A stretch of DNA of 64,000 nucleotides. Origin: Providencia sp. (GTDB lineage Bacteria > Pseudomonadota > Gammaproteobacteria > Enterobacterales > Enterobacteriaceae). The position numbers and the translations under genes are program-made. Each line of letters begins with the position of its first letter. Position 1 is the first letter of the stretch. Location of the stretch: contig NZ_DOEH01000006.1 in NCBI RefSeq assembly GCF_003533305.1, forward strand, positions 62,001-126,000, read 5' to 3'. This document shows positions 54,845 to 64,000 of the stretch, piece after piece. The notes below the pieces were generated by a model. It saw only the letters and a list, made by a program, of their open reading frames with translations. It was not told the origin of the DNA and made no database searches.

Positions 54845-54971
54845 AATGCGATGTGGGTAAAGCATAATCAATGTCTGATTGAAAGATGAACTTATTGATT
54901 AAATAGTAATTTTGATGTTCGTACAGATGATTTTTTATTCATCAATGAAAACTAGTTGGAAATAGAGTTAA

Positions 54972-55007
54972 ATAGCCGTGTTGTTGTTGACAACGCGGCT
55001 ATTTTTT
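54972..55007. terminator. Bidirectional terminator between mdcG and the GST gene
   Basis: ATAGCCGTGTTGT (54972-54984) pairs with ACAACGCGGCTAT (54990-55002) with one G-T pair, followed by TTTTTT. Confidence 0.88.
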
Positions 55008-55024
55008 AGCTGTTCATCAGTGCG

Positions 55025-55654
55025 TTAATGAGTAATAGGTGGTTCTTGTAAACTGGCTTGATACCATTCCTGCATAGCAGGAAGAGAGATAACACGCTGA
55101 ACCCAAAGATTGGCGGTATCATTAACAGGTAGCTGATAGCTACGAATTCGAAATGCAACAGGAGCAAAAAAGGCATCGACAGCGGTAAATTTACTGCCGG
55201 CTAACCATGGCCCGCCAAAGGCATCAAGTCCATCTTGCCACAATTGCTGTATTCGATTGAGATCTGCTTGTAATTCGCGTGAAATGGTCTCTATAGGCGA
55301 TTGCATAGTCACATTCATCGCGCATTGCTGGCGTAAAGCGGTAAAACCGGAATGCATTTCTGCACTGGCACTTCGAGCCCATGCTCTTGCTATTTTATCT
55401 GTAGGCCAAACTTGAGGGAATTCTTCAGCCACATATTCACAAATAGCTAAGGAATCCCAGACGGTTTGTTGACCATCGACTAAACAAGGCACTAATCCTG
55501 TGGGTGAAAAACGGCTGAATTTTTCATGGCTGCTCTTACCGTTTTCGAAGAAACAGAGATTTTCTTCAAATGGAATTTGTAATGTTTTTAGTAATACCCA
55601 AGGGCGTAAGGACCATGAAGAGTAGTTTTTATTTGCTATCCAAAGTTTATACAT
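55025..55654 (-). CDS. Glutathione S-transferase family protein
   Basis: 209 aa. The N-terminal thioredoxin-fold domain (LWIANKNYSSWSLRPWVLLK, FSPTGLVPCLVDG, VWDSLAICEYVAEEFPQVWP) is followed by an alpha-helical C-terminal domain. The SSWSLRPW loop, with Ser as likely catalytic residue, marks the bacterial YSSWS-type glutathione transferase subgroup. It probably conjugates or reduces small electrophiles in the cytosol; the physiological substrate is not known. It is a single-gene unit. Confidence 0.88.
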   Translation of the reverse strand: MYKLWIANKNYSSWSLRPWVLLKTLQIPFEENLCFFENGKSSHEKFSRFSPTGLVPCLVDGQQTVWDSLAICEYVAEEFPQVWPTDKIARAWARSASAEMHSGFTALRQQCAMNVTMQSPIETISRELQADLNRIQQLWQDGLDAFGGPWLAGSKFTAVDAFFAPVAFRIRSYQLPVNDTANLWVQRVISLPAMQEWYQASLQEPPITH

Positions 55655-56042
55655 AAGATCAGCCTATAGTGTGATAGGAAAATTAGCATACAATAAGCTA
55701 ATCTAAAGTGTAATCTGTGTATCTACAAATGATTTTAAAAATTAAATCATAAAGTGATATATTTTAAAATTATAAGTTATATTCAAATTGAATTAATCAA
55801 CTGATTGTAATATTAGGTTTGTAACTGTTATTTACAAAAATGGATGAATCTTTATTAAACTTTTAGTGTTTTAGCTAGACAAATTTCTATTTTAATCTAT
55901 TTGTTTATTATGTTGATACTATTTGAATATCTTCAACAAAATATTTGTTTAACTTTGGGATAGGAATATCAGGAAATTAACCTTATCATGGTTACGGTTT
56001 TGTTAATTAAATAATTACCCTTAAATCTATATGGTTTTAATT
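55655..56042. other. AT-rich gap between the GST gene and yceJ
   Basis: I see no gene, hairpin or recognisable operator in this 388-base stretch. It must contain the promoters of the two divergent flanking genes. Confidence 0.5.
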
Positions 56043-56600
56043 ATGCAATGGAAAAATAATACCACCCGTTATGGGCATATCTCTTTGCTCGTACATTGGT
56101 TGGTCGCAATCGTCGTATATGGAATGTTTGCCTTAGGTTTATGGATGGTCTCTCTGGGATATTATGACAGTTGGTATCATCAAGCACCTGAGATACACAA
56201 GAGTATAGGAATGTTACTCTTTATTATTATGGCATTTCGTGTGGTATGGCGATTTATTTCACCTCCACCAAAGCCATTAGCAAGCTATAGTAAATTAACT
56301 AAAGTGAGCTCTATTATTGTTCAAATTCTGATTTACATTATTTTGTTCAGTATTTTAATTAGTGGTTATTTAATTTCAACCGCTGATGGGCAACCAATTA
56401 GTGTATTTGGTTGGTTTGAAGTACCTGCTTTATTTACTGGAGCAGCGACACAAGCGGATACAGCAGGTGAAATACATTTATATTTAGCCTGGGCAGTTGT
56501 TTTGTTATCAGTTTTACATGCATTTGCAGCTTTTAAACATCACATTTTTGATGGTGATATTACTTTAAAAAGAATATTGGGTTTTAATCCCGATAAGTAA
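56043..56600 (+). CDS. yceJ: YceJ, cytochrome b561-family protein
   Basis: 185 aa with four membrane segments and the conserved haem-b histidines, in [26 protein letters not shown] and [37 protein letters not shown] closely follows E. coli YceJ. The start is uncertain because no good ribosome-binding site is visible: I use the ATG at 56043, where homologues begin, but an ATG at 56031 would add four residues. It forms an operon with yceI, as in E. coli, and probably supplies electrons or binds quinol at the inner membrane. Confidence 0.9.
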   Translation: MQWKNNTTRYGHISLLVHWLVAIVVYGMFALGLWMVSLGYYDSWYHQAPEIHKSIGMLLFIIMAFRVVWRFISPPPKPLASYSKLTKVSSIIVQILIYIILFSILISGYLISTADGQPISVFGWFEVPALFTGAATQADTAGEIHLYLAWAVVLLSVLHAFAAFKHHIFDGDITLKRILGFNPDK

Positions 56601-56613
56601 CGTGGAGAAAGTT

Positions 56614-57192
56614 ATGTTGAAGAAAACGGTTCTTGGTCTGGCATCTGGCGCTTTATTATTAACAGCAGGTTCAGCATTTGCAGCAACTTATCAGTTTGAT
56701 AAACAAGGTCAACACGCTTTTATTGAGTTTCGTATTCAGCATTTAGGTTATAGCTGGGTTTACGGTAGCTTTAAAGATTTTGATGGTCAATTTACTTATG
56801 ATGAAAAAGATCCATCAAAAGATAACGTTGAAGTCACGATTAAAACCGGAAGTATCGATACAAACCACGCTGAGCGCGATAAGCACTTGCGTAGTGGTGA
56901 CTTCTTAAATGCGGCCAAATTCCCAGAAGCTAAATTTGTTTCAACTCAAGTGAAAAAAGAGGGTGAAACGTATAAAATTACCGGTAATTTCACTTTAAAT
57001 GGTGTGACTAAACCAATTACATTAGATGCGAAATTAATGGGTGAAGGTAAAGATCCTTGGGGTGGTTATCGTGCAGGTTTTGAAGCGCAAGGTAACATCA
57101 AGTTAAAAGACTTTAATATAAAGTCTGACCTTGGACCTAAATCACAAGAAGCTGAACTTCTAATTTCAGTAGAAGGTGTTCAAGCGAAGTAA
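56614..57192 (+). CDS. yceI: YceI-family periplasmic lipocalin-like protein
   Basis: 192 aa, close to the 191 aa of E. coli YceI. A signal peptide ([20 protein letters not shown]) is cleaved near AFA-A. The mature part is the YceI beta-barrel that binds isoprenoid-type lipids: [40 protein letters not shown], and [14 protein letters not shown] start at the ATG at 56614, 6 bases after GGAG, and not at the GTG at 56602. It follows yceJ with a 13-base gap. Confidence 0.94.
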   Translation: MLKKTVLGLASGALLLTAGSAFAATYQFDKQGQHAFIEFRIQHLGYSWVYGSFKDFDGQFTYDEKDPSKDNVEVTIKTGSIDTNHAERDKHLRSGDFLNAAKFPEAKFVSTQVKKEGETYKITGNFTLNGVTKPITLDAKLMGEGKDPWGGYRAGFEAQGNIKLKDFNIKSDLGPKSQEAELLISVEGVQAK

Positions 57193-57209
57193 TACAATGA
57201 TTTATATGT

Positions 57210-57243
57210 AAAAAGCCTTCGGTGTTAACATCGAAGGCTTTTT
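57210..57243 (+). terminator. Rho-independent terminator after yceI
   Basis: AAAAAGCCTTCG (57210-57221) pairs with CGAAGGCTTTTT (57232-57243). Confidence 0.92.
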
Positions 57244-57394
57244 GCTTTTTCGGATACCAATTACTCTTATTCCTATAGCTCACTAACACAATTGCAGGAT
57301 AGAATAGCGCCTATAATTTTTATTTCAGGTTATATCATTAATGACTTGGAAATAGTGTTCGTTATTTGTTTTATTAATAAAAGGCAGCGCAATC

Positions 57395-58168
57395 TTGAAT
57401 ATAAATAGTTCACGTAAAACGGCATTGATTGTCATCATCATTTTCATTGCATTTGCATTCGGTTTTTACTGGATAAGCAAAGATAACAATGTACTTTCAA
57501 CCGAAAATAATATTGCTATTCACTCAAAAGCTCTTGTTCAAGTGGAAAAAGAGTTGCCTATTATTGCGACAGTTAAAAAAATAAGCCCCGAAACTTATCA
57601 AGGTTTCGAGCATTTGATTACTCAGTATGATCCGGATAATGAAGACTTGCGTCGGCAATTATTTGATCAAGTTGTCGGAAGTGTGATGAAACTTGTTTTA
57701 GAGCGCATGCCATATGCGTCTGATGAATCGGTTATTAATTTTACATCTAAAGTAAATGACTATTTAAAAGTGTTATTAGAAGAAGATCCATCAGGTAAAA
57801 CCTGCTTTTATTCTTTATTTCCTCACATGAGAGAAACCGCTGAAATTATTCCACCACAAAAAAGCCAAGCGGTTTTATTAAAACAAATACAAGCTACAAA
57901 CGAGTTATTAATTTCAAGTGAGGCCGGCGTAAAACAAATATTAATGCCTAAAGCTGAATACAGCAATACATTAGCGACATTAAGGACCGGACTAACTGAA
58001 AAATATGGTAATAAAGTATCGATATTAGGTAATTTAAAGGCAGGACAAAAATCACCTGATATGGCTTGTAATATCACAATCAGTTTCTATGATGAAATTT
58101 TAGCAATGCCAGATAATGATAAGAAAGCCTCACTACTGAGAACATTATTTTCCTCAGTGAATAACTAA
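57395..58168 (+). CDS. Membrane-anchored protein of unknown function
   Basis: 257 aa. One N-terminal transmembrane anchor (ALIVIIIFIAFAFGFYWI) is followed by a mainly alpha-helical periplasmic domain without recognised motifs. Two cysteines (SGKTCFYS and DMACNITI) might pair. The only plausible start is a TTG at 57395, with AAGG about ten bases upstream, so expression may be low. It lies between the yceI terminator and its own terminator, so it is transcribed alone. I do not recognise the family. Confidence 0.65.
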   Translation: MNINSSRKTALIVIIIFIAFAFGFYWISKDNNVLSTENNIAIHSKALVQVEKELPIIATVKKISPETYQGFEHLITQYDPDNEDLRRQLFDQVVGSVMKLVLERMPYASDESVINFTSKVNDYLKVLLEEDPSGKTCFYSLFPHMRETAEIIPPQKSQAVLLKQIQATNELLISSEAGVKQILMPKAEYSNTLATLRTGLTEKYGNKVSILGNLKAGQKSPDMACNITISFYDEILAMPDNDKKASLLRTLFSSVNN

Positions 58169-58198
58169 TTGTTCACTGAAAATTATTAAAAATAATGA

Positions 58199-58233
58199 GG
58201 AAGCTTTGCTAAACAGTGAAGCTTCCAATTTTT
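58199..58233 (+). terminator. Terminator after the unknown membrane-anchored gene
   Basis: GGAAGCTT (58199-58206) pairs with AAGCTTCC (58219-58226), followed by AATTTTTATT. Confidence 0.8.
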
Positions 58234-58445
58234 ATTGCTATCAATATAATTTTTTCAAAACTCTCATAAAAAGATGAACTATCATTAATTTACTTAGTGA
58301 TAGAGCCTTTAAATTATAAATAGCAGTATGCTATCCTCTCGTAAATTGGCGCTATAGAAAATATTTAAATAAACTCAAACACGTTTTCATGGTGTAGTAT
58401 ATTTACCTTAGTAATAAATTAATTTTTCACTATCTTGGAGAAACC

Positions 58446-59525
58446 ATGCAATTAGTCAAAAAAAGCATCGTGACATTATTAACCGTTGCGGCTATCTCTA
58501 TTCCTGCCATGGTCAGTCAAGCTTGTACCCGAGTTGTTTATCTTGGGGATAATGAGCAAATAATGACCGGACGAACAATGGACTGGAAATATGATATCGG
58601 CACTAATTTATGGGTATTTCCTCGAGGTATGGATAGAAACGGTATCGCGGGTCCTAACTCTCTCAAGTGGACATCAAAATATGGTAGCGTTATTGCCTCA
58701 GGTTATGATATTTCGACTACAGATGGTGTTAATGAGAAAGGATTAGTCGCTAATTTATTATGGCTAGCTGAATCAGAATATCCGCAACTAAATAGCAAAC
58801 AACCTGCGCTGTCAATTTCGTTATGGGCGCAATACATGTTAGATAATTATGCGACCGTTGAAGAAGCGGTGACTGCATTAGAAAAAATACCATTATTGGT
58901 TGCTACGGATAATGTACCGGGACAAGCACGTTTAGCAACGTTGCATTTATCACTATCTGACGCAAGTGGCGACAGTGCAATTGTCGAATATATTAATGGA
59001 AAGCAAGTTATTCATCATAGTCGAAAATATCAGGTGATGACGAATTCGCCCGCTTATGAAAAACAGTTAGCGATGCAGGAATATTGGCAAGGTATTGGTG
59101 GTACTGTAATGTTACCAGGGACAAATCGCTCAGCCGATAGATTTGCGCGTGCACAATTTTATGTAAATGCTATTCCACAAGAAACTACCGCGAATAAAGC
59201 TGTTGCGAGTGTTTTTGGTGTTATTCGTAATGTGTCAGTACCTTATGGATTAACGTCAGAAACCTCCCCTGAAATATCTTCAACACGTTGGAGAACTTTA
59301 GTTGACCATAAACGCCAACTTTACTTTTTTGAATCTGCATTAACGCCCAATATTTTTTGGACTGATTTAGCTAAAATCGATTTTTCCAAAGAAACAGGTA
59401 AAGTTAAAAAATTAGATTTAGGTGAAGAGCAGAGCCATATTTATTCAGGTGATGCGACCAATAGTTATGTAGATACGATACCATTTGAATTTTTAGGTCT
59501 GAGTGCTAAGCAATTGGGCTATTAA
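58446..59525 (+). CDS. Secreted linear-amide C-N hydrolase (choloylglycine hydrolase/penicillin V acylase family)
   Basis: 359 aa Ntn hydrolase. A signal peptide ends in VSQA, exposing Cys27 as the N-terminal nucleophile (CTRVVYLGDNEQIMTGRTMDW). Other family residues are visible: Arg in GRTMDW, Asp in STTDGVNEKGL, Asn in MTNSPAYEKQ, and Arg in SSTRWRTLVDHKR. Gram-negative members of this cluster cleave penicillin V and acyl-homoserine lactones more than bile salts, so signal degradation is a possible role; that is inference. It is a single-gene unit with a GGAG ribosome-binding site. Confidence 0.9.
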   Translation: MQLVKKSIVTLLTVAAISIPAMVSQACTRVVYLGDNEQIMTGRTMDWKYDIGTNLWVFPRGMDRNGIAGPNSLKWTSKYGSVIASGYDISTTDGVNEKGLVANLLWLAESEYPQLNSKQPALSISLWAQYMLDNYATVEEAVTALEKIPLLVATDNVPGQARLATLHLSLSDASGDSAIVEYINGKQVIHHSRKYQVMTNSPAYEKQLAMQEYWQGIGGTVMLPGTNRSADRFARAQFYVNAIPQETTANKAVASVFGVIRNVSVPYGLTSETSPEISSTRWRTLVDHKRQLYFFESALTPNIFWTDLAKIDFSKETGKVKKLDLGEEQSHIYSGDATNSYVDTIPFEFLGLSAKQLGY

Positions 59526-59540
59526 GCTAATCTTGATGAT

Positions 59541-59562
59541 ACCTCCTGTTGTTTCAGGAGGT
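59541..59562 (+). terminator. Hairpin after the Ntn hydrolase gene
   Basis: ACCTCCTG (59541-59548) pairs with CAGGAGGT (59555-59562); a short T-rich stretch (TGATTTTAG) follows, so termination may be partial. Confidence 0.7.
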
Positions 59563-59661
59563 TGATTTTAGTCAAATCATTGTTTATTTATCAATGAAAG
59601 CTTTGCAGATAAAAAATGAACGGTATAAGATGTATTTAAAATGCAACTTATTGGTGATGAT

Positions 59662-60528
59662 ATGAATGAGTTAGTTAGCTATAAAACCATGCCTGTTTGG
59701 AATAAAACGTCTCTTCCTTTAATGTTTCAAGAGCGCCATAACACCAAAGAAGATTCTTATGCGCAACTTGAAATCTTACAAGGTTCACTAGATTTTATTA
59801 TTTTTGGTGAAGACGACAGTGAGCAGCACTTTACTTTTGATGTAAATAACCAACCTCCGATTATTGAACCTCAAGTTTGGCATCGAATTTCTGCTTGTAG
59901 TGATGATATGCAATGTCAGCTTTCATTCTTATGTCAGCCAGAACTTAAATTTTTTAAAGAGTATGGATTAACGACACCGCATTCTGAAGTACGTTATTTG
60001 TGTGAACAGAAATTATCTACACCATGTAAAACGTTGGATTTGGGTTCAGGTCGAGGCCGTAATAGTTTCTATCTTGCCTTGCAAGGTTATGATGTGACCG
60101 CGGTGGATATTAATGAACAGCATATCCAAGCAATTGAGTTTGTGAAAAAGCAGTCAGGTGTTGATAATATTAATACCGCAGTCTATGACATTAATCGCCA
60201 TCAAATACAGGGTGATTATGATTTAATTATATCGACAGTTGTCTTGATGTTTTTGCAAAGAGATAAAATTGCCAATGTGATTGCTGATATGCAAGATCAT
60301 ACTTTGGCTGGCGGTATCAATGTGATTGTTTGTCCTGTTGAAACTCCCGATGCACCACTAGACTTGGTGCCTTTTAAATGTTTTTTAAAGCCGGGTGAAT
60401 TGCAAGAATGCTACAAGGATTGGGAAATTTTAAAATATAATGAAAATCCGGGGCATTTACATAAAACAGATGCACAAGGTAATCGAATCAAACTTAATTT
60501 TGCTACCTTGATCGCTAAAAAGAAATAG
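59662..60528 (+). CDS. tehB: TehB, SAM-dependent methyltransferase (tellurite resistance type)
   Basis: 288 aa. It has the two-domain form seen in Haemophilus TehB: an N-terminal cupin-like domain (PVWNKTSLPLMFQERHNTKE, IEPQVWHRISACSDD) followed by a class I methyltransferase with SAM motif LDLGSGRGRNSFYLA and VTAVDIN. E. coli TehB has only the methyltransferase part. Family members detoxify tellurite and help against oxidative stress. I start at the ATG at 59662, where homologues begin; an ATG at 59641 is in frame. No tehA is adjacent. Confidence 0.9.
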   Translation: MNELVSYKTMPVWNKTSLPLMFQERHNTKEDSYAQLEILQGSLDFIIFGEDDSEQHFTFDVNNQPPIIEPQVWHRISACSDDMQCQLSFLCQPELKFFKEYGLTTPHSEVRYLCEQKLSTPCKTLDLGSGRGRNSFYLALQGYDVTAVDINEQHIQAIEFVKKQSGVDNINTAVYDINRHQIQGDYDLIISTVVLMFLQRDKIANVIADMQDHTLAGGINVIVCPVETPDAPLDLVPFKCFLKPGELQECYKDWEILKYNENPGHLHKTDAQGNRIKLNFATLIAKKK

Positions 60529-60543
60529 TTTTATTTTCATATA

Positions 60544-60572
60544 ATAACGGGTTGCTATTGGCAACCCGTTAT
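60544..60572. terminator. Bidirectional terminator between tehB and clcA
   Basis: ATAACGGGTTGC (60544-60555) pairs with GCAACCCGTTAT (60561-60572), flanked by AT-rich sequence on both sides. Confidence 0.82.
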
Positions 60573-60618
60573 CTATTTAAACATTGCTTTCAATAAAATA
60601 ATACTGTTCCGTATTCAG

Positions 60619-62022
60619 CTAGTTTGTTGTCGAAGAACTTGTTGCAGTTGGCTTTTGTTGAGCGCTACGCTGAAGTGTTCTTTCGAGTAAGACGGAGTAA
60701 AGCGGTCTTCCCCCTAAGAATTGAGCGACTATTGTTGCGCCGATACAGGTAATAATCATGGGTAAAATGAGTTGGTAATTACTGGTCATTTCAAGAACTA
60801 AAACAATTCCGGTGAGAGGTGCTCGTACCGTCGCCGCAAATAGAGCCCCCATACCTGCAATAGCAAAAGTGCCGACTTCAATAGGGTATTGTGGAAAGAG
60901 CGTCAAAACGGTATAGCCATAAATTCCACCAAATAAAGTCCCTAAAGCAAGTAATGGCGAGAAAATTCCGCCTGGTGCCCCAGAGCTGAAGCTGATTGTT
61001 GACGTGAGAAAACGAAGCGCAAAAAATACTAACAAAATGGTGACCGTAAAACTGTTAGCGACCATTTGATAGATGACAGAATAACCACCACCAACAATCT
61101 CAGGGGTATAGACGCCAATCGCACCACAGGCTCCACCAATCAATCCACCCATTAAAACAAAGCGCGAGATTTTATTTTGATAAAAGGCGAGGAATTTCGT
61201 CTGTAGGAATAATAAAAAGCGATTGAAGCAAATACCGACAACACCAAATAACATACCTAAAATTAAATATAGCCATAAGGTATTTAGTGGTGCAGATGAA
61301 AATTGCCCAATATTTAATAGTGCTGCATCCCCATTAATCATCCTAAATACGATAGTCGCTGTGACTGCGCCAATAAATACTGCTTTGATGGAGATTAAGC
61401 TGTATTTAAATTGTGGGCGCATTTCTTCGATGATAAATAAGATCCCAGCAAGAGGAGCGTTAAATGCAGTTGCAAGGCCAGCGGCAGCCCCAGAGGCTAA
61501 TAATGTGTGACGTGATTCATTATCTTTAAGACGAAAAATATCATAAAACATCTGGCTAATATTGGCACCAAGTTGCACTGTAGGTCCTTCACGTCCAAGC
61601 ACCATACCTGAGCCTAGCGTGCCTAAACCACCGATAAATTTAACGGGGATCACTCGCCACCATCGAACAGGGCGAAGATCTTGTAATGCCCCTTCAATTT
61701 CAGGAATACCTGAGCCTCCGGATTCCGGTGAGAAACGTCTCACTAAATAATAACCTATCATGGCAAGCACAGCAGAGACGACAAACATCGTTGGTACTAT
61801 TAACCATTTATGGGTAACAAATTCGCCGACTGAATGAATACGATAATGGCTAATCCATGTTGTCCCTAACATAAATAAGGAGCCGATAAGCCCAACCGTA
61901 GCACCAATAACAGCAGCTAAGATAAGGATTTTAATGGGGGTTTTATCAGATTCTTTTAATCGTTTAAGTATTCCGAAACGGATTTTTATCGTGGATTTGC
62001 TTATCGAATTGTCCTGTTTCAT
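60619..62022 (-). CDS. clcA: ClcA, H+/Cl- exchange transporter
   Basis: 467 aa CLC-family membrane protein, close to the 473 aa of E. coli ClcA. The chloride selectivity motifs are intact: [21 protein letters not shown] with the gating Glu, and [14 protein letters not shown]; the proton-side Glu is expected in [15 protein letters not shown]. In E. coli it supports extreme acid resistance by removing charge during decarboxylase activity. It is a single-gene unit, divergent from hcp. Confidence 0.94.
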   Translation of the reverse strand: MKQDNSISKSTIKIRFGILKRLKESDKTPIKILILAAVIGATVGLIGSLFMLGTTWISHYRIHSVGEFVTHKWLIVPTMFVVSAVLAMIGYYLVRRFSPESGGSGIPEIEGALQDLRPVRWWRVIPVKFIGGLGTLGSGMVLGREGPTVQLGANISQMFYDIFRLKDNESRHTLLASGAAAGLATAFNAPLAGILFIIEEMRPQFKYSLISIKAVFIGAVTATIVFRMINGDAALLNIGQFSSAPLNTLWLYLILGMLFGVVGICFNRFLLFLQTKFLAFYQNKISRFVLMGGLIGGACGAIGVYTPEIVGGGYSVIYQMVANSFTVTILLVFFALRFLTSTISFSSGAPGGIFSPLLALGTLFGGIYGYTVLTLFPQYPIEVGTFAIAGMGALFAATVRAPLTGIVLVLEMTSNYQLILPMIITCIGATIVAQFLGGRPLYSVLLERTLQRSAQQKPTATSSSTTN

Positions 62023-62342
62023 CTTTAATTGACTCTCTTTTTACGATTAAATAACAATAGCTTATGATTACAGTATAGCAAGAGGAATGATAAATCCCAT
62101 CATAGGGAAATTATACTCTAATGAATAGACATTATATTTTATTAATAAGTGATAATAAATTCTATAAATAGAAAGAGTATTGGGCAATATCATACTTCTT
62201 GTATTGATAATAGTTCTCATTAATATAAAACATTAGCTTAGATCAATAAACTGTCAAATAGCCTTCAAATCTACTTTTTTATTCCTAGGAAAGAGGTAAC
62301 CTTAATGTTGTATATAAAATGCAACTTTAAAAGGCGAATAAC
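62023..62342. promoter_or_regulatory. Divergent clcA/hcp control region
   Basis: No gene lies in this 320-base region. Next to hcp it holds an NsrR-type operator, listed separately. A single ATCAA half-site at 62242-62246 resembles one arm of an FNR site, but its partner arm is poor. Confidence 0.55.
62305..62327 (+). promoter_or_regulatory. NsrR-type nitric-oxide-responsive operator upstream of hcp
   Basis: An 11-1-11 inverted repeat with arms ATGTTGTATAT (62305-62315) and AAATGCAACTT (62317-62327) matches 18 of 22 fixed positions of the NsrR consensus built on AAGATGYATTT. It ends 15 bases before the hcp start. NsrR represses hcp in E. coli until nitric oxide is present. Confidence 0.8.
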
Positions 62343-63995
62343 ATGTACTGTGTGCAATGTGAACAAACAATGAAAACCCCAGTGGGTAATGGCTGTGCAT
62401 ACGCGCAGGGTATGTGCGGTAAAACAGCAGAAACATCTGATCTACAAGACTTATTAGTTGCTGTATTACAGAGCTTATCAGCAAGCGCAGTGACTGCACG
62501 TGAACTTGGTATTATTGATCATGATGTCGATAGCTTTGCACCACTCGCATTTTTCTCAACACTCACTAACGTAAATTTCGATTCAGAACGTATTATTGGT
62601 TATGCGCGTGAAGCTATTTATTTTCGCGATAAATTAATCAAACAATGTCAGTCCGTAAATAGTGCGATTGTATTTAATCATCCATTGATAAATCTCCAAT
62701 TAGATGGCACCGATATCCCAACACTACAAAAACAAGCAGCACAATTTTCACTGGATATTGATAAAGCGCAAATTGGTGAAGATATTCATGGTTTGCGGAT
62801 GCTATGTCTATATGGCCTAAAAGGTGCAGCAGCCTATATGGAACATGCCCATGTATTAGGTCAATATGATAATGATATATATGCTCAATATCATGAGATT
62901 ATGGCCTGGCTAGGCACATTACCTGCTGATATGAATGAGTTACTCGATAATTCCATGGCGATTGGTTTGATGAACTTTAAAATCATGGAAATATTAGATG
63001 CAGGGGAAACCGGAGAGTTTGGTCATCCAGCACCGACGGAAGTTAATGTTCGTCCTGTTGCGGGCAAATGTATTTTAATTTCAGGTCATGATTTAAAAGA
63101 TCTGAAAATGCTATTAGAGCAAACCGAAGGCAAAGGTATTAACATTTATACCCACGGTGAAATGTTACCTGCACATGGTTATCCTGAACTTAAAAAATAT
63201 TCACATTTGGTGGGTAACTACGGAAGTGGTTGGCAAAATCAACAAGTGGAATTTGCTAAATTCCCAGGCTCAGTATTAATGACTTCAAACTGCATTATTG
63301 ACCCAGATGTTGGACAATATAAAGATAGAATTTGGACTCGTAGCATTGTTGGTTGGCCAGGAGCGAAACACTTAGTAGGTGATGATTTCACACCAATGAT
63401 TGAGCAAGCATTGGGTATGTCGGGCTTTCCATACACAGAAATAGAACATAAAATCACCGTTGGATTTGGTCGTCAAACTTTGTTAGGTGCGGCTGATACT
63501 GTGATTGATTTAGTTTCACAGAAAAAATTACGCCATGTATTTTTAGTTGGCGGTTGCGATGGTAGCCGTGGTGAAAGAAGTTATTACACTGACTTTGCTC
63601 GTAGTGTTCCACAAGATTGTTTAATTCTTACTTTGGCATGTGGTAAATATCGTTTTAATAAATTAGATTTCGGTACTTTAGAAGGTTTGCCGCGTTTGCT
63701 TGATGTTGGGCAATGTAATGATGCATATTCTGCCATTATGTTAGCTGTAAATTTATCTGAAAAATTGGGTTGTGGAATTAATGATTTACCCCTGAGCTTG
63801 ATATTATCTTGGTTCGAACAAAAAGCGATTGTTATTTTATTAACACTATTAGCGCTTGGCGTTAAAAACATTTATACCGGCCCTACTGCGCCAGGATTTT
63901 TAACCGAAAACTTATTAAATGTGTTAAATGAAAAGTTTGGCATGCGTAGTATTACGACAGTTGAACAAGATCTTGCTGAGATTTTACCTGCATAG
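62343..63995 (+). CDS. hcp: Hcp, hybrid-cluster protein (hydroxylamine/nitric oxide reductase)
   Basis: 550 aa, the same length as E. coli Hcp and almost collinear. N-terminal cysteines C3, C6, C18 and C25 ([20 protein letters not shown]) bind the first iron-sulfur cluster, and later residues in [29 protein letters not shown] and GQCND bind the hybrid cluster. It reduces nitric oxide to nitrous oxide and takes part in protein S-nitrosylation during anaerobic nitrate or nitrite respiration. Its reductase partner hcr would lie just beyond the window edge. It works downstream of the Nap and Nrf systems in the same window. Confidence 0.97.
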   Translation: MYCVQCEQTMKTPVGNGCAYAQGMCGKTAETSDLQDLLVAVLQSLSASAVTARELGIIDHDVDSFAPLAFFSTLTNVNFDSERIIGYAREAIYFRDKLIKQCQSVNSAIVFNHPLINLQLDGTDIPTLQKQAAQFSLDIDKAQIGEDIHGLRMLCLYGLKGAAAYMEHAHVLGQYDNDIYAQYHEIMAWLGTLPADMNELLDNSMAIGLMNFKIMEILDAGETGEFGHPAPTEVNVRPVAGKCILISGHDLKDLKMLLEQTEGKGINIYTHGEMLPAHGYPELKKYSHLVGNYGSGWQNQQVEFAKFPGSVLMTSNCIIDPDVGQYKDRIWTRSIVGWPGAKHLVGDDFTPMIEQALGMSGFPYTEIEHKITVGFGRQTLLGAADTVIDLVSQKKLRHVFLVGGCDGSRGERSYYTDFARSVPQDCLILTLACGKYRFNKLDFGTLEGLPRLLDVGQCNDAYSAIMLAVNLSEKLGCGINDLPLSLILSWFEQKAIVILLTLLALGVKNIYTGPTAPGFLTENLLNVLNEKFGMRSITTVEQDLAEILPA

Positions 63996-64000
63996 TTATT

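Noticed and set aside
1..64000. Prophage, integron, CRISPR array or insertion sequence
   Set aside because: No integrase, transposase, phage structural gene, regular repeat-spacer array or tRNA-linked attachment site was found on either strand.

Overview
This window looks like chromosome from an AT-rich gammaproteobacterium of the Enterobacterales, most likely Providencia (Morganellaceae). Many proteins (NapA, NapD, CcmE, DkgB, YegD, Hcp, TehB) read as close relatives of the E. coli proteins, but the DNA is much richer in A and T than E. coli. A complete myo-inositol pathway next to nap and nrf loci fits Providencia better than Proteus, which does not normally use inositol. The species call is inference. 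I recognised no rRNA, tRNA, CRISPR array, prophage or insertion sequence.

Layout. 1-5.9 kb: a PACE-type drug efflux gene divergent from a LysR regulator, a secreted DUF4822-like protein, the aldo/keto reductase dkgB, the Hsp70-like yegD (reverse strand), a small cysteine-rich GDCCVxC protein and an unknown exported protein. 6.1-24.7 kb: an anaerobic respiration island. nrfABCDE plus a fused nrfFG run leftward, and napFDAGHBC followed by ccmCDEFGH run rightward from a shared 0.8-kb control region. Nap reduces nitrate to nitrite in the periplasm, Nrf reduces nitrite to ammonium, and Ccm attaches the haems of both. ccmA and ccmB are absent from the expected place.

25.2-29.3 kb: a four-gene operon of unknown substrate with a DeoR-HTH/ribokinase fusion, a glutamine-amidotransferase-like protein, a double-DUF606 transporter and a phosphotriesterase homologue. 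This is the best candidate for an undescribed pathway. 29.7-32.4 kb: a DUF2946 protein and a TonB-dependent copper receptor. 32.5-35.8 kb: an AraC/GyrI-type regulator, a 0.9-kb gene-free stretch, a small XRE regulator and a degenerate Gfo/Idh-fold protein.

36.1-50.7 kb: a myo-inositol locus with an RpiR-family repressor (iolR), iolA, iolD, iolG, a sugar-porter transporter, an orphan PTS EIIA, a second Gfo/Idh dehydrogenase, an iolC/iolJ fusion, iolE and iolB. A reverse-strand HigBA-like toxin-antitoxin pair sits inside it. GAAA-N6-TTYC operator-like sites recur upstream of iolR/iolA, iolG and the second dehydrogenase.

50.8-64 kb: an NAD(P)-binding oxidoreductase, a TetR repressor divergent from a PhlG-like hydrolase, a FUSC membrane protein, an orphan mdcG, a glutathione S-transferase, yceJ-yceI, an unknown membrane-anchored protein, a secreted Ntn hydrolase of the choloylglycine/penicillin V acylase family, tehB, clcA, and hcp preceded by a clear NsrR-type operator.
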